Shown piece after piece: positions 47,401 through 58,848 of a DNA stretch of 64,000 nucleotides. Below the pieces are notes generated by a model. The model made no database searches, was not told where the DNA came from, and saw only the letters and a list, made by a program, of their open reading frames with translations. The stretch's first letter is position 1. Every line of letters begins with the position of its first letter. This stretch comes from Branchiostoma floridae (Eukaryota; Chordata; Leptocardii; Amphioxiformes; Branchiostomatidae), in contig NW_023365803.1 in the NCBI RefSeq assembly GCF_000003815.2, positions 90,218-154,217 on the forward strand, given 5' to 3'. Made by a program: the position numbers and the translations under genes.

Positions 47401-50400
47401 ATGTTTTACAACTTTGGCTAAATCTCCTAGCAATGTGTACGCAAGAATGATTCATTGACAATGTCATGCAATGAATACAATATTGTTTACAGTACATGTA
47501 GTTAATTGCATGCTCGCAACTTTTCAGGGTCGGTGGATGGGAGATTATGGATATAGTCCGTTCGAACAAATTGGAGCCACTGAATGGAGCGGCGACAGGC
47601 AAGAGGCTGCTTGACAAGCACAGCCGACTTGAATCTACGATATACGTGAGAAAAAGGAATGCTCCAAGGGTTCAGGTGCCCAGTTCGTCAAGGATGCCAA
47701 CACGCCTTCGTGGACAGAGACACCAAGAAGCACCAGAGCAGGTGAGATTAAATATAGACATATCCTTGTATTTTCAAAGCATAGGTCACGGAGATACATG
47801 TAGTAGTAATCTAGTATTAGTGGGAATTCTAATGGGCTCGCTACGCTCATCTCTGCATCAAAACAGAACAAGTCAAGCCTTTTGGAATGTACGATGTAAT
47901 CATTCTGACACTGCAGATTTGTATAAGAAGGTACAATGTGTGTGGCAGGCTAATGTGTGCATAGAAATGTACTTGCAGGCCCGTTTTTCTACTCTTTCCT
48001 TTTTTTCCATAGCTGACAGAGTCTGGAGCCCATTGGATGTTCTGATGCGTCTAAAATATATATTATCATGTTAAAGGTGGGGTCACACATGCGTATATAT
48101 TCAAGTCCGTTTGAGGTGCGTATGAAGCTCTTAGTCTCTACCAGGCTCCACAGGTCAAGGGAAAAATAGTACAAATTGGACAAATATAGATACATAACAT
48201 GCCAGATGAGTTAGCTGCCCGAGAAGTATGGTTAGCGACCCAGCTAACTCGTCTGACATGTTACCTGTTTACGTTTGTCCAGTTTCTATGATTTTTACAA
48301 CAACCAGTGGGGCCTGGTGGAGGTAAATACTCCCATGCGCGCCTCATACGCAGGTGTGACCCCGCCTTTAGAAACTCTTTATGGTGCTAGCAAACTTTTG
48401 GAAAGGCAGTGACTGAGGTGGAATGGGGCCATTGTAGGACCAGTGGGCCAGATGAATGTTTTACAATAAAAAGATTTGCCAAACAATTTTTTTTGACACA
48501 GGACTTTGTACAAACGCTGTGTTTTTAAAAGGAAGCCCCACCCTGGTGCATTTTGAGGCAAAGGCGAGGGGAGCGAGCCCGTTTTGACTACAACTATATC
48601 TGCAACCCAACCTCTGCTTGGAGAATTATACCCTAAATAATCAACAAGCATTTGCTTCTATTGTCATTTAAAGTGATAGTGTTTATTTAATGGGACATAT
48701 TGTAAAGATAAATTCACTATATTTGATCATTTTTCTACATTATTAGTTGAATATCCCTTATTACACTGCACAGCAATATTCACAACATATGGATATGACT
48801 TTATTGTGTCGTGAGGACGTCTTGAAATGTGCGCACTTCCCACTGCCATTGAGTGATCTTGAGTTGCCCACCATTTTATCCAACTTCCTATACGAACCAA
48901 GGGGCGCTCTAGAACGCGTTCGGTGGTTCGCTTGAATCATTACTGTTGTTTGTTAAAGTTCTGCAACTATAACTGACTTACTTCTGATAGGTTACCCGGT
49001 CACAGCTTACTTTGGCATTGTTTAATAGCACCAGAAATGTGATAAAATGATGCAGATCAGAACCAAATTTTAAAAATAAACACCATTATGACTGTTGAAG
49101 ACTACATCCTAAATCTTCAAATCTTCGATAACATTAAGGGAAAACGTCAAATCTGACTGGCAGCACCTGACCATTTCCCGCCAAAGCCCGGCCATTGCTT
49201 GTAGGTGGCTAAACAATTAGCTATCAACATGAGAGGGTGGCCATTTGTGGGGATATGAATGGGGGATTTGGAGGCCTTAAGTGATAGCCAGGCCAGCTAG
49301 ACAGCCAGGGAGACAGGAATAGGAGATAGTCCAGCAGTTTCATCGAACCCTTTGCAATGGCAGTTATGCAGCAGAGAGAATCCTAATTACAACAGCTAGT
49401 TACAAAGAATGCCAATACATGTAACTTATTTATGTCCAATCTCCAAATCTGGATTGTAATTGTAATTGTACTACTCTGTAATGGATGGAGTATGCCTAAA
49501 TATTAATACCATTTCTGCACACTTTGAAGTGTATAGTAGTCATTGTGTACATAAGTATGTTAAATGTGCCAGAATACTCTCTATACAGTTTTTTAGAGGA
49601 GTCATTCTGTATTGTTTTGAGTGCTCTTGACATCAATACCCATATCTCCTGTTCAGAACAGCCATCTACATGTTAATGTAATTCAAAAGATACCAACAAG
49701 ACATGTATACAAAATATGTTATTTGATGTGTTTTAGGGCTCTGGAGAGATGAATGATGATGACGTGGGCATTGTGGGTGTACAAACAGGTGAGGATTTTT
49801 ATGGTTAAAGCTTTAATACAAGATGGTGCTAACATTTGCCTAGATTAAATTAGAACAGTACTGAACTGTAAGATAGTTTCCACAAGATCAAGTTTTTATT
49901 AAAAGATTTAAAGGTAAAGTATTCTTTTTATGTTTAAGTGACCCAACAGGCACCGGAAGCAGAAAGACGGCAAGCAGACAGACCGGAAGCAGAAAGACAG
50001 GCAAAGCCTAAGCTAACCTGTGTGGACCAGGCACTGTTTGAACAGGGTAAGTAGACCAAAACAAAAGTATCTTTTACAAATAAAGACAAAACCACACTAC
50101 CTCTACATGTACATTTTTTTAAATCACAAAATCTAGGCCACATTGAGAGAATGATATCCAGCCAGCTTCCCACCATTGTAGTTGATATCAGCCGTGATTA
50201 CATTCTCCAAAGAGGATATATACACAACTCATTGCAATCAAATCTGTTGTGAGGTCTCATATATTGACATCATGCAGCACACATCGCTCGTTGCTACAAT
50301 GACGTGTCAGACACATGAAAACAAAGACGTCATGCATAAGATAGCAAGCCCTGAGTCTGACATCAATATGACCTTTGGGGTTATCTTCTATCACCTTTTA

Positions 50401-53400
50401 TCTAACTATTCTAAGCTTCAAGCAAATCACCACAGGGCAGGGTACAGTATGAAATTGGTCATACATTGCCAATTTGATACTGTCACCTTTCCTAACAAAA
50501 TCTCCTGGAAGATTACTTCCTGTAAGATGGACAAATACTAGTAATAGAAGTGTAGATAAAACCCAATGTCGCAAACACCTATGTTTCATTAAGGTAATTA
50601 ACCCTACAGACATTGTTATTTCAATCACAATTGAATCCTATAGTCCTCTGTGCCATACAGATTTTGACATCTCTCTAGCAACAAATAGATAGATTTATTT
50701 AGCTTTCCAATATTAAAGAAGTCTATTTATAAGCATTTGTGTAGTAAACTGACTTTAATCTGCTGTTTTATTCAAACAGCTGTCGTAGGTGCTGGACATG
50801 TGGGAGAAAAACCAGTCGAGGAGATGACAGATATGCTAGAAGGTATTAAGTTTATGCTATGCAAAATATCTTAAAGTGCATTACACATGTAATATTAGTA
50901 ACTTTTTTTAAGTTTGTTTAAATTCATTGGAAAGTAACTTTTATTTGAGGTGTTCTGCACAAAATCAAGAATTCTCAAGAAATTTATCAGATAGAATATA
51001 AGTTGCCATTTGAATTTCACTGGTTGAGACAAAATCAGTGAATAGATATCTTAGCTTAAGTTGTCAATAATAAATATGATACATGAATGATTGATATAGT
51101 TTACCTAAACAGTTTCTTTTCATACACAAGTGGTAAAATTAGATTATACATGACTTGCAGTTATTAATGGTCATATTTCTAGACAGTGTATTTGACACCT
51201 TTGTGAATGATTACTATCATTCCAGGTTAGTAGTTTAGTTATACCCAAATTTGCCATTTTTTAAAAATTGTACAAACATTCTTTATTCTATAGGTTTGAC
51301 TGGTCCCCACATGGCCACCCTTTTCTGCAGCGGGGCTGGAAAGAACAGATTGTGGCCACTGCCCCTATCCCCATTGGCGGTAAGACATATATCATAAATA
51401 TAATATATGCCTTAGTACTGAAGAGATCCGAATGTGTAATGCAACTACTATAGATGCCGTTTAATTGCATAGCCTATTTCGTGCAATTATCCAGACCATG
51501 CAGAAATGTCATAGACAATGAACCGGTTTAAATAAATGTATAAACAATGTCTCCAGAGCGCCACAAAAGGTTTTCGACCCATATACACTGTATATTAGAG
51601 TCGTCTGTGGTCGTTTGTGGTGTTTCTGAGTCGTTTGTGGTGTTTAGGCACACCCGGGAAATAAAAGTGTATATACATGTATATTGGTGACAACATCTTT
51701 TAAGAAACAATAATATGGCCAAATTTCTGTTGTCCATCTATAACCAGGCTGAGGAGGTTGCCAGGAGGGAAGGCAAACTTCTGGTGGTGGCAGTCGCCCT
51801 AACTCCGGGACTAGAGAATACAAGGTACATACATTTCTGTTAAAAAATGCCCTATAGATCTTGTCAAATTGATCAAGATCTTACTTGACTACCGGGTTTG
51901 AAAGGGTGTTTGTTTTAAACAAGGCATCATTTGCATGGAGACATGATTCACTGACAGATTTAAAGAAGGTACTTAACATAAATCGTGTCCAAACATTGAT
52001 TGATATTGTGAACTCATTCCCTGAGGGTGCAATTCTGTTCTTTGCTACTCGAACTGATCCAGAAATAACACTAACTGATCTTTGTATATGGATTTAAAGG
52101 GAAAGAAAGTAGGCTTGTAAGGCTTGAAAAATAGATCATCATAGCAGCGACTTCAAATTGACCCAAGACATTTTTAATAACCTGAGAACCGCAGTTACAT
52201 TCAATGTCGGTATATCAAATTACAATGGTCCTTGGAGCCATTAAACCACAAACACTAAAATCAGAATTTTTTTTTCTAAATCCCACTTTTGCTCAATAAA
52301 ATCACTTCTTGACACTTAACTGAAGTTGCATAAATGTAATGTCATGCTAGCTTGCTGGACTGTCCATAATTCCATTATCTAGTTGTGAAGATGTAGATGT
52401 TTTATAAATGATTGGAGAAGAAGAAAAAGTGAACATCAGCCCTTATCAGACTCTATAGATCAATGGAAAGATATACGACATAGGACAAACAGAGAGAATA
52501 GCATGCTACAGAGTAGGCCATTCATAGAGTCTGGGATATGATTATGTTAAATGGGTACAAATTATAAAAGCAGCACATGCATGAAGTTAAAAGTACTATT
52601 ATCATATTACATGTAGCTACATGTATGTGACTTGGACCAGAATCAGAATGCCCCATTTCTGTTGGTTATGACACAGTAACACAGAGAATTCTTATTTCTT
52701 AGAATTCTGGCCAACCAGGTTAAAAACACCTGACAAATCAGAAGGAGCAATGCAAAGGAGCAATCAACCAATCAGAATGGCACAGAGCATAGAGGAAAGA
52801 TCCGACCCCACAGGAAGGAATGATAATGGATACAGTACAGTAATAGTTTGAGAAGGGTTTGGCGTGTACATGCCAAGACTGTAATGTTTTGAATATATTC
52901 TGTGAAAATTTTGGTTTCAAAATGCAATCTGTAATCTTCTTTCAAATGTATTTACCTGTGAAAGAACAAATGTAAATTTGCCGAATTCAACAAAGAAATT
53001 CACACCCATAGCACAAAGAGAATTATGCGTCATTCAGGAGTTTACAACTTTGCGTAGGCTATATGATAATAACTGTAATAACCCACCATACCTCGGTGTA
53101 TATGGTGTCATAACACCTTGTCCTTTGACATAACCACCCAATAAAACAAAGAGTGTAAAAAATAGGGCAGGTCATTAACCCTTAATTATTGCACTTTTAT
53201 AGACTTGCAAGATTCACTAGCACCGAAGCCTTCTTCAGGATCATCGAAGACCTGCAGGCCCTGTATATACACACTCTCCATACAACAGAAGATGGCAAAG
53301 AATGTAAGTATTGTGGTGGTTTTGTGTAAAGAAAAATATTACTTTATGTGTCTGTTTGTTGATCAACAGGTTTTGGATTTTCTACTCTATAGTACTAGGC

Positions 53401-56005
53401 ATAATGAAAGTATTATTTTCCATAGGCATAATGAATAATTTCCCACTTTGTTATGACACTGTTTTTTAAGTGCTGCCAGGTGTCTATTTGTAAGTTAATT
53501 TAGGTGATTCAGACTAAATGATGATAAAGATGATATGCATATCTTATTCTTATTTTGTGGCCACTGCTTTTGTACCTCATTGCCAGCCTTTTTGCAACGC
53601 CAGGATGTCAACCAAGACTGCTTTTTTTTATTACTCTAGACATGACACGGTGTGGAGTGAACAAGGAAAACCTACCAGCCCTCATCTTCCACACACCATC
53701 CACCACATCTGGACATCTTGTCATAACAACAAAAGCAGGAAATGGTATGCAGTTGGCTATGTACTGAATTTATGTTGCCATTTTCCAACTGATAAAAGAA
53801 GATAACCAAACCTTAGTAAAGGTCTACATGAAAGGAACTCATGATTTGTATTATATTCTTTAATATACTTCAGCTTATACTACTTCCCTCATTTTCTAAT
53901 AGGAAACATGCAGATCCAGGGAAAGGAAGTCAAACACCATGATGTTATAGCAGCCATTGAAAAATCACAGTAAGTCATAATTCATTTACATGTACTAATG
54001 ATGTAGATACTATGCTGTTGATCAAGAAAAATTTCATCTCTGCTTCATGAGATGCATGTTGTCTGGATTTCTATGTCAACTATAGCAGTATATAAAGCAT
54101 TTGTGAACCACACATATAAGAAGTAATAAAGTAGTAATGAAGAATAGTTGCTGTCATGTTGGATCATTGTTACTACCAAATTTGGCAATAGATTTTATGT
54201 TTTCACCGGCCTCTGGTGTCATCACCAAAGAGCACAACAACAGAGGCCTGTGGCAAACCTTCATACATATAGTCGCTCTACACACCCAGTGCTACTAAGT
54301 AAGTGTGTTTTATCCCTTGTGTATACACGTATGCTAAATGATATCATACAACAACTAGATGTTTGTATATTATGCATACAACTTTAGAACCAGTGCACCT
54401 GCCCAGCGCAGCCCCCGGCGGGTGGTGGACCCCATCAGCAGCTCCCAGCGCAGACCCCAGCAGCAGCCCACAGCGCAGCCCCAGGCGGGTGTTGGACCCC
54501 AGCAGCAGCCCACAGCGCAGCCCCAGGCGGGTGTTGGACCCCAGCAGCAGCTCCCAGCACAGTCCCCGGCAGTTGGTGGACCCCATCAACAGCTCCCAGC
54601 ACAGTCCCCGGCAGGTGCTGGACCCCATCAACAGCTCCCAGCGCAGCCCCAGGCGGGTGTTGGACCCCAGCAGCAGCTCCCATCACAGTCCCCGGCAGGT
54701 GTTGGACCCCAGCAGCAGCTCCCAGCACAGTCCCCGGCAGGTGCTGGACCCCATCAACAGCTCCCAGCGCAGCCCCAGGCGGGTGTTGGACCCCAACAGC
54801 AGCTCCCAGCACAGTCCCCGGCAGGTGCTGGGCCCCATCAACAGCTCCCAGCGCAGCCCCAGGCGGGTGTTGGACCCCAGCAGCAGCTCCCAGCGCAGCC
54901 CCAGGCAGGTGTTGGACCCCAGCAGGAGCTCCCAGCACAGTCCCAGGCAGGTGTTGGACCCCAGCAGCAGCTCCCAACGCAGCCCCAGGCGGGTGTTGGA
55001 CCCCAGCAGCAGCTCCCAGCACAGTCCCCGGCAGGTGTTGGACCCCAGCAGGAGCTCCCAGCACAGTCCCAGGCGGGTGTTGGACCCCAGCAGCAGCTCC
55101 CAGCACAGTTCCTGGCAGGTGTTGGACCCCATCAACAGCTCCCAGCACAGTCCCCGGCAGGTGTTGGACCCCATCAACAGCTCCCAGCGCAGCCCCAGGC
55201 AGGTGTTGGACCCCAGCAACAGCTCCCAGCGCAGCCCCAGGCGGGTGTTGGACCCCAGCAGCAGCTCCCAGCGCAGCCCCAGGCAGGTGTTGGACCCCAG
55301 CAGGAGCTCCCAGCACAGTCCCAGGCAGGTGTTGGACCCCAGCAGCAGCTCCCAACGCAGCCCCAGGCGGGTGTTGGACCCCAGCAGCAGCTCCCAGCAC
55401 AGTCCCCGGCAGGTGTTGGACCCCAGCAGGAGCTCCCAGCACAGTCCCAGGCGGGTGTTGGACCCCAGCAGCAGCTCCCAGCACAGTTCCTGGCAGGTGT
55501 TGGACCCCATCAGCAGCTCCCAGCACAGTCCCCGGCAGGTGTTGGACCCCAGCAGCAGCTCCCAGCGCAGCCCCAGGCGGGTGTTGGACCCCAGCAGGAG
55601 CTCCCAGCACAGTCCCAGGCAGGTGTTGGACCCCAGCAGCAGCTCCCAGCGCAGCCCCAGGCGGGTGTTGGACCCCAGCAGCAGCTCCCATCACAGTCCC
55701 CGGCAGGTGTTGGACCCCAGCAGGAGCTCCCAGCACAGTCCCAGGCGGGTGTTGGACCCCAGCAGCAGCTCCCAGCGCAGCCCCAGGCAGGTGGTGGACC
55801 CCAGCAGCAGCTCCAAGCGCAGGGTCAGGCGGGTGGACCCGCCCCCACAACAAGCATACCCCTGCTGTACCAGGTGCTGACACATGCACGGGCACGGATG
55901 TTAGTGCCTGCACGTGTGCCTGCACATGTGCCTCGGCATTATTTCCATCCATACATGATGATGAGGCAGCCCAGGTTCCATAGGGGTCCTAGGGGACCAC
56001 AATAG
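44443..56005 (+). CDS. UAS (FAF1/FAF2-like) domain protein with long Pro/Gln/Ala/Gly repeat tail, 13 exons
   Basis: Coding exons: 44443-44463, 47003-47283, 47528-47741, 49737-49788, 49939-50046, 50780-50842, 51183-51225, 51294-51379, 51748-51824, 53203-53303, 53640-53744, 53903-53969 and 54388-56005. Phases agree at every junction except 51379 to 51748, which is off by one as read. The predicted protein is about 944 aa: an acidic start, a possible ubiquitin-like region (about 55-145), then FDTFVNDYYHSRF through GKLLVVAVALTPGLE, TEAFFRIIEDLQALY, NLPALIF and KHHDVIAAIEKSQ, in the order of a UAS thioredoxin-like fold. That domain in FAF1/FAF2 serves ubiquitin-linked and p97-linked pathways. No UBX domain follows; the tail is about 30 units of a 14-residue repeat. 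Function is inferred from fold pattern only. Confidence 0.75.
44534..44580 (-). mobile_element. CR1-like 3' tail fragment in the first intron
   Basis: The minus strand reads GTACCGACTGAAAAACTCTA followed by the CTCTA tandem tail, matching the 3' end of the CR1-like copy at 22785-22808. Confidence 0.6.
45806..46200 (-). mobile_element. MITE, GTGGTGCATACCTAAA family, truncated inverted copy
   Basis: Begins after TA with GTGGTGCATACCTAAA and aligns along its length to the reverse complement of 32696-33070, but lacks the last 30-40 bases of the other terminus. It lies in the first intron of the UAS-like gene. Confidence 0.8.
46458..46550. repeat. Dispersed repeat fragment (CTCCAAGCAGATC)
   Basis: AATCTCCAAGCAGATC and GGCATAAGA recur at 27165-27215. 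The family is not identified. Confidence 0.45.
47003..47283 (+). CDS. UAS-like gene exon 2
   Basis: Acidic LDSTDSEDDLNLMDLDPLP, then DRVALIHINNHDTRDQIIRK and HRAFEDAGTQLR. Acceptor TCTACAG, donor GTATGA. Together with exon 3 (GGWEIMDIVRSNKLEPL, STIYVRKRN) the pattern of strand, helix, strand, strand suggests a ubiquitin-like fold; this is a guess. Confidence 0.75.
47528..47741 (+). CDS. UAS-like gene exon 3
   Basis: Joins in phase 2. It completes the possible ubiquitin-like region and continues into a basic, Ser/Arg-rich stretch (VPSSSRMPTRLRGQRH). Acceptor TTTTCAG, donor GTGAGA. Confidence 0.75.
48074..48368. mobile_element. MITE, AAGGTGGGGTCACAC termini, TA target
   Basis: AAGGTGGGGTCACACATGCG and the reverse complement of ATACGCAGGTGTGACCCC sit at the ends, flanked by TA (48072-48073, 48369-48370). 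An inner inverted pair (GAGTTAGCTGCC / GCTAACTC) lies near 48210-48255. It is in intron 3 of the UAS-like gene. Confidence 0.85.
49225..49340. repeat. Fragment of the AGACAGCC foldback-arm family
   Basis: GATATGAATGGGGGATTTGG, GATAGCCAGGCCAGCTAGAC, matching the arms at 34722-34800 and 35590-35690. Confidence 0.6.
51183..51379 (+). CDS. UAS-like gene exons 7-8 (entry to the UAS-like domain)
   Basis: Exons 51183-51225 and 51294-51379 encode DSVFDTFVNDYYHSR and FDWSPHGHPFLQRGWKEQ. The F-x-F/Y...HP-F-x-x-G pattern parallels the start of the UAS domain in FAF proteins. The exit phase (1) does not fit the next exon. Confidence 0.65.
51748..51824 (+). CDS. UAS-like gene exon 9
   Basis: Encodes AEEVARREGKLLVVAVALTP, which corresponds to the first helix and strand of a UAS domain. 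The open frame extends upstream to 51691, so the true 5' boundary is uncertain. Confidence 0.6.
53203..53969 (+). CDS. UAS-like gene exons 10-12
   Basis: Exons 53203-53303, 53640-53744 and 53903-53969 join in phases 1, 1 and 2, and encode TSTEAFFRIIEDLQALY, CGVNKENLPALIFHTP, GHLVITTKAGNGN and KHHDVIAAIEKSQ, the second half of a thioredoxin-like fold. All donors and acceptors are canonical. Confidence 0.75.
54388..56005 (+). CDS. Terminal repeat exon encoding (PAQ..AGVGPQQ..)n
   Basis: Acceptor TTTAG. The phase of exon 12 selects the frame reading QQQLPAQPQAGVGP-type units of 14 residues (42 bp), about 30 times, ending in a unique tail with VPARVPAHVPRHYFHPYMMM and RFHRGPRGPQ before TAG. All three plus frames and several minus frames are open across the array because the unit is GC-rich and divisible by three; splice phase is the evidence for the chosen frame. 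Unit variants (QQEL, HQQL, QFLAG) recur in blocks, showing multi-unit duplications (for example about 54925-55110 and 55285-55470). Confidence 0.75.
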
Positions 56006-56009
56006 ATTT

Positions 56010-56080
56010 TTTTCTTTTGCCATAGGTTTTTTTAAACTAACAGGTCATTTTTGTACGAAGGGATTATTTTTTTACTGTTC
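56010..56080 (+). repeat. Direct repeat flanking the inverted-repeat element, copy 1
   Basis: CTTTTGCCATAGGTTTTTTT, CATTTTTGTACGAAGGGA. It starts 5 bp after the stop codon of the UAS-like gene and recurs at 56558-56625. Confidence 0.85.
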
Positions 56081-56167
56081 GACAAGGGCAGAAATGTTTT
56101 GGTTTTTTTTTGGTTTATGTTGAGTTTATGGCAGCCCAAATTCATTATCATATAGCCTACGCAAGCA

Positions 56168-56495
56168 CCAAAACTTGCTTACCTCGAATTCTCAGTCGCA
56201 CTTCCGTCGACATTCTTCAGGAGTGATGATTCAGTTACTCTGATCACGTGATTCTAGCTAAGAATCATAAATGTCTGGCGGGTGATATCGGCCCCGTCTC
56301 TGTTGAGTGTCGGCTGATGTGCTCTAATGAAGATGGCCTCCTTTACCCCCCTCGCGAAGTAATCCGGGCAGTCATTTTGGATTTGTTGCTAGAATCACGT
56401 GTCTCTTAGTCACGTGATAGGAGTAACAGAATCCACACTCCTGAAGAAGGTCAGCGGAAGGGCGACTAAAAATTCTAGGTAAGCAAAGTTTTGTG
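56168..56495. mobile_element. Inverted-repeat element with about 100-bp arms
   Basis: CAAAACTTGCTTACCTCGAA, CTTCAGGAGTG and ATCACGTGATTCTAGC on the left are repeated in reverse on the right (to 56495). The short centre (about 56270-56380) has no frame. Class unknown. Confidence 0.8.
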
Positions 56496-56557
56496 TTGTA
56501 AGACAGTGGAAATCTTCAATATGTACTACATCAACACAGATGAGCTTTCATGCTAAG

Positions 56558-56625
56558 ATTTTTTTTCCTTTTGCCATAGGTTTTTTTTAAACCAACAGGC
56601 CATTTTTGTACGAAGGGAGTACATT
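56558..56625 (+). repeat. Direct repeat, copy 2
   Basis: Second copy of 56010-56080 with a few differences (CCAACAGGCCATTTTTGTAC). Confidence 0.85.
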
Positions 56626-56818
56626 TTTTAGAGGAAGAGTTTATGCCAGGTTAATCCAGCACCCGTTCTTGTTAAACTTTGGCACCAGTTGTATTTATTG
56701 TTTATTTTTAAAGTTTATACATCATGGAATATTGATGAAAGAGTTTTATTTAACATCAGTTGATTCCATGGTTTTCAATTGTGTTTTGGCATTCTTTGTT
56801 AAGAGTTTCATATGTTGC

Positions 56819-57125
56819 ACATAGCCTTAAAATAAGACTGATATGACAGGTACAACATGTCATCCAACAAATACATATTGGTTTTATTAACGAAAGTATT
56901 TTAAAAAAACAGATACATGATGTACATAGCCTTATATATATTAAGACTGATATCACAGTTACAACACGTCATCCAACAAAGATATTCTGATATTTTTTTA
57001 ACAAGAGTATTTAGAAAAAAATAGATACATGATGTACATAGCCTTATAGTAAGACGGATAGCACTGGTCATCTGACAAAGGTGTTTCGCTTTAATATACA
57101 CAAAAACAGATACATGTTGTACATA
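56819..57125 (+). repeat. About 105-bp tandem repeat, three copies
   Basis: Three successive units begin CATAGCCTTA and end GATACATGATGTA or GATACATGTTGTA, with AAGACTGATATSACAG and CATCCAACAAA inside the first two. One diverged inverted unit occurs at the left terminus (about 5465-5530). Confidence 0.75.
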
Positions 57126-57149
57126 GTTTGGTCATAGTTTTATATTAAA

Positions 57150-57345
57150 GAGATTATTTCTGGTTACATGAGTCTCTTGCTACATTTTTTGGATCTAATC
57201 CTGAGTAAACCTGTGATTGTTAGTAGGTAATTTATGGAAATACTGACCAGTAGTGCTGGGTCTTGCCTACAATAGGCAAAGGCTAGAGGAGAAGCTTATT
57301 TTGATACCCACCCGTCATTTTTTCATTCATATTCAAATAAATTTC
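57150..57345 (+). repeat. Inverted-terminus block R, copy 3
   Basis: Related to 58510-58680 in the same direction and to 5212-5440 in reverse (GAGTCTCTTGCT, GTGATTGTTAG, AGGCAAAGGCTAGAGGAGAA, ACCCACCCGTC). Confidence 0.75.
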
Positions 57346-58494
57346 AGCCTTGTCAAAAAATTTAGGAGGCTAAGGTCTGAAAGTAGCAGCTTGCGGCGAA
57401 CCACGAAGTAGTTAGGGGGTGGGGCTGGGGGGCCTCCCCCGGAAAAGTGTGTAAATTTAGACCCCTAAATAATAGTTTCGGGTGAATTTTGGGTAACATT
57501 TCTTGTTATATCATAACTTTGATATTGACACAAAAAAATTCTAAATTTCAAAAAAAATTGGGCTCCCCGCTATGACCCCTAACCGGTGGCCAACGGTGCC
57601 TACAAATTCAACAATTAGAACAGTGTACACAACTCATAGTAAATCATGTATTTCCAGCTTGAAACTTGAGGCAAGTAACCATGGATAAATGTTGAAAACA
57701 TTGGGCAAAGCCTCCTCACTAAACTTTTATCCCTAGAACCTTAATAAATCTATTTGTCTTGATCGTGGTAATTAACAAAATATCATTAAAAACAATTAAG
57801 AGGAGAAGACAGCAAAAACCTGTGCATTTACTACCTGGGAATAATGAAATGACTAATGAAAATTCTCAAGCATTCCAACAAACACACCCAAAAAGTTTCC
57901 TATGAAATCTTTAGCTCCAAGTGAATTGGTATGTCCCAGGAAAGCATAAGTGGTATGACATTTCAACCTGAACATTCAAAGAAAATATATATTGTACTTT
58001 GACTGAAAACCATAAAAGATAAATATGATCTTGAATTTGCAACAAATAATGGATACCCAATATTCCTCTTTGCCAAAAAAATAAGATAAAATTTTCCATG
58101 TTCTGGAATCTGCAGTTTGGAAACGAAGTGCTAATTTCTGTCTGACCTAATATGGTCATTTACCTAACATGGTAAAAACAAAATAACGCCCGTTCGTGGC
58201 GCAACTTGCAAATTTGTGCAGGTTTTATCAGCAAATTTCTGCATTTCTAGCGGTTTAGGCAGCTAAAAACCATGGTAAGATGCGAGAAAACACAATACAG
58301 TGAATTTTAATGGGTAATATCACTAAAATAAATCAGTCATTTTTCGCCAACGTTGCCGATTTTTGGGCAAAAAGAGGTCGGAGAGTCTACCATCGGCATG
58401 CTCCTGGCTGACGTTAGCAAATTTCTTAACATAATTTTATCAGTTTTGAGACTAAAGACCCACACCAAAGGCTATACAAAATTGTGTTTAAGCT
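57346..58494. other. Stretch without a gene inside the right terminus
   Basis: It contains a G-rich patch at 57395-57450 (GGGGTGGGGCTGGGGGGCC). Otherwise AT-rich, with no supported coding region. Confidence 0.5.
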
Positions 58495-58848
58495 TATTTT
58501 ATTAAAGAGACTATTTCTGCTTATATGAGTCTCTTGCTCAATTTTCTGGATGTGTATTTCTATGCTTGAGTAATCCTGTGATTGTTAGCAGGTGCTTTGT
58601 AGAAATAATACACAACAGGCAAAGGCTAGAGGAGAAGCCTATTTTGATACCCACCCGTAATTTCTTCATTCATATTCTTCTAAAATTGTTTGGTAAAATA
58701 ACAGTATAAAGTCCGTTTACGTACGTCAGGTCAGGTTGTGCAGTCGCGTATCAGTTTTACATCGCATGCACTCTGGGGGCCAGAACCGCTGTCAATACAC
58801 ACCAATATTGACAGGTAGGTGTGAAGGTCCCATGTGGAGTTAATCCGT
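58495..58848 (+). repeat. Inverted-terminus block R, copy 4
   Basis: Near-identical reverse complement of 4883-5220, directly adjoining foldback element 2. The stretch between copies 3 and 4 (57346-58494) has no counterpart at the left end; it contains a G-rich patch at 57395-57450 and no gene. Confidence 0.85.

Noticed and set aside
54435-55952. Minus-strand frame of 505 codons over the repeat exon
   Set aside because: It mirrors the 42-bp minisatellite, whose length is divisible by three and keeps several frames open. Splice phase supports only the plus frame that ends at 56005.
47003-56005. FAF1 or FAF2 ortholog
   Set aside because: Only the UAS-like region fits. There is no UBX domain at the C-terminus and no recognisable UBA domain at the start, so no gene symbol is given.
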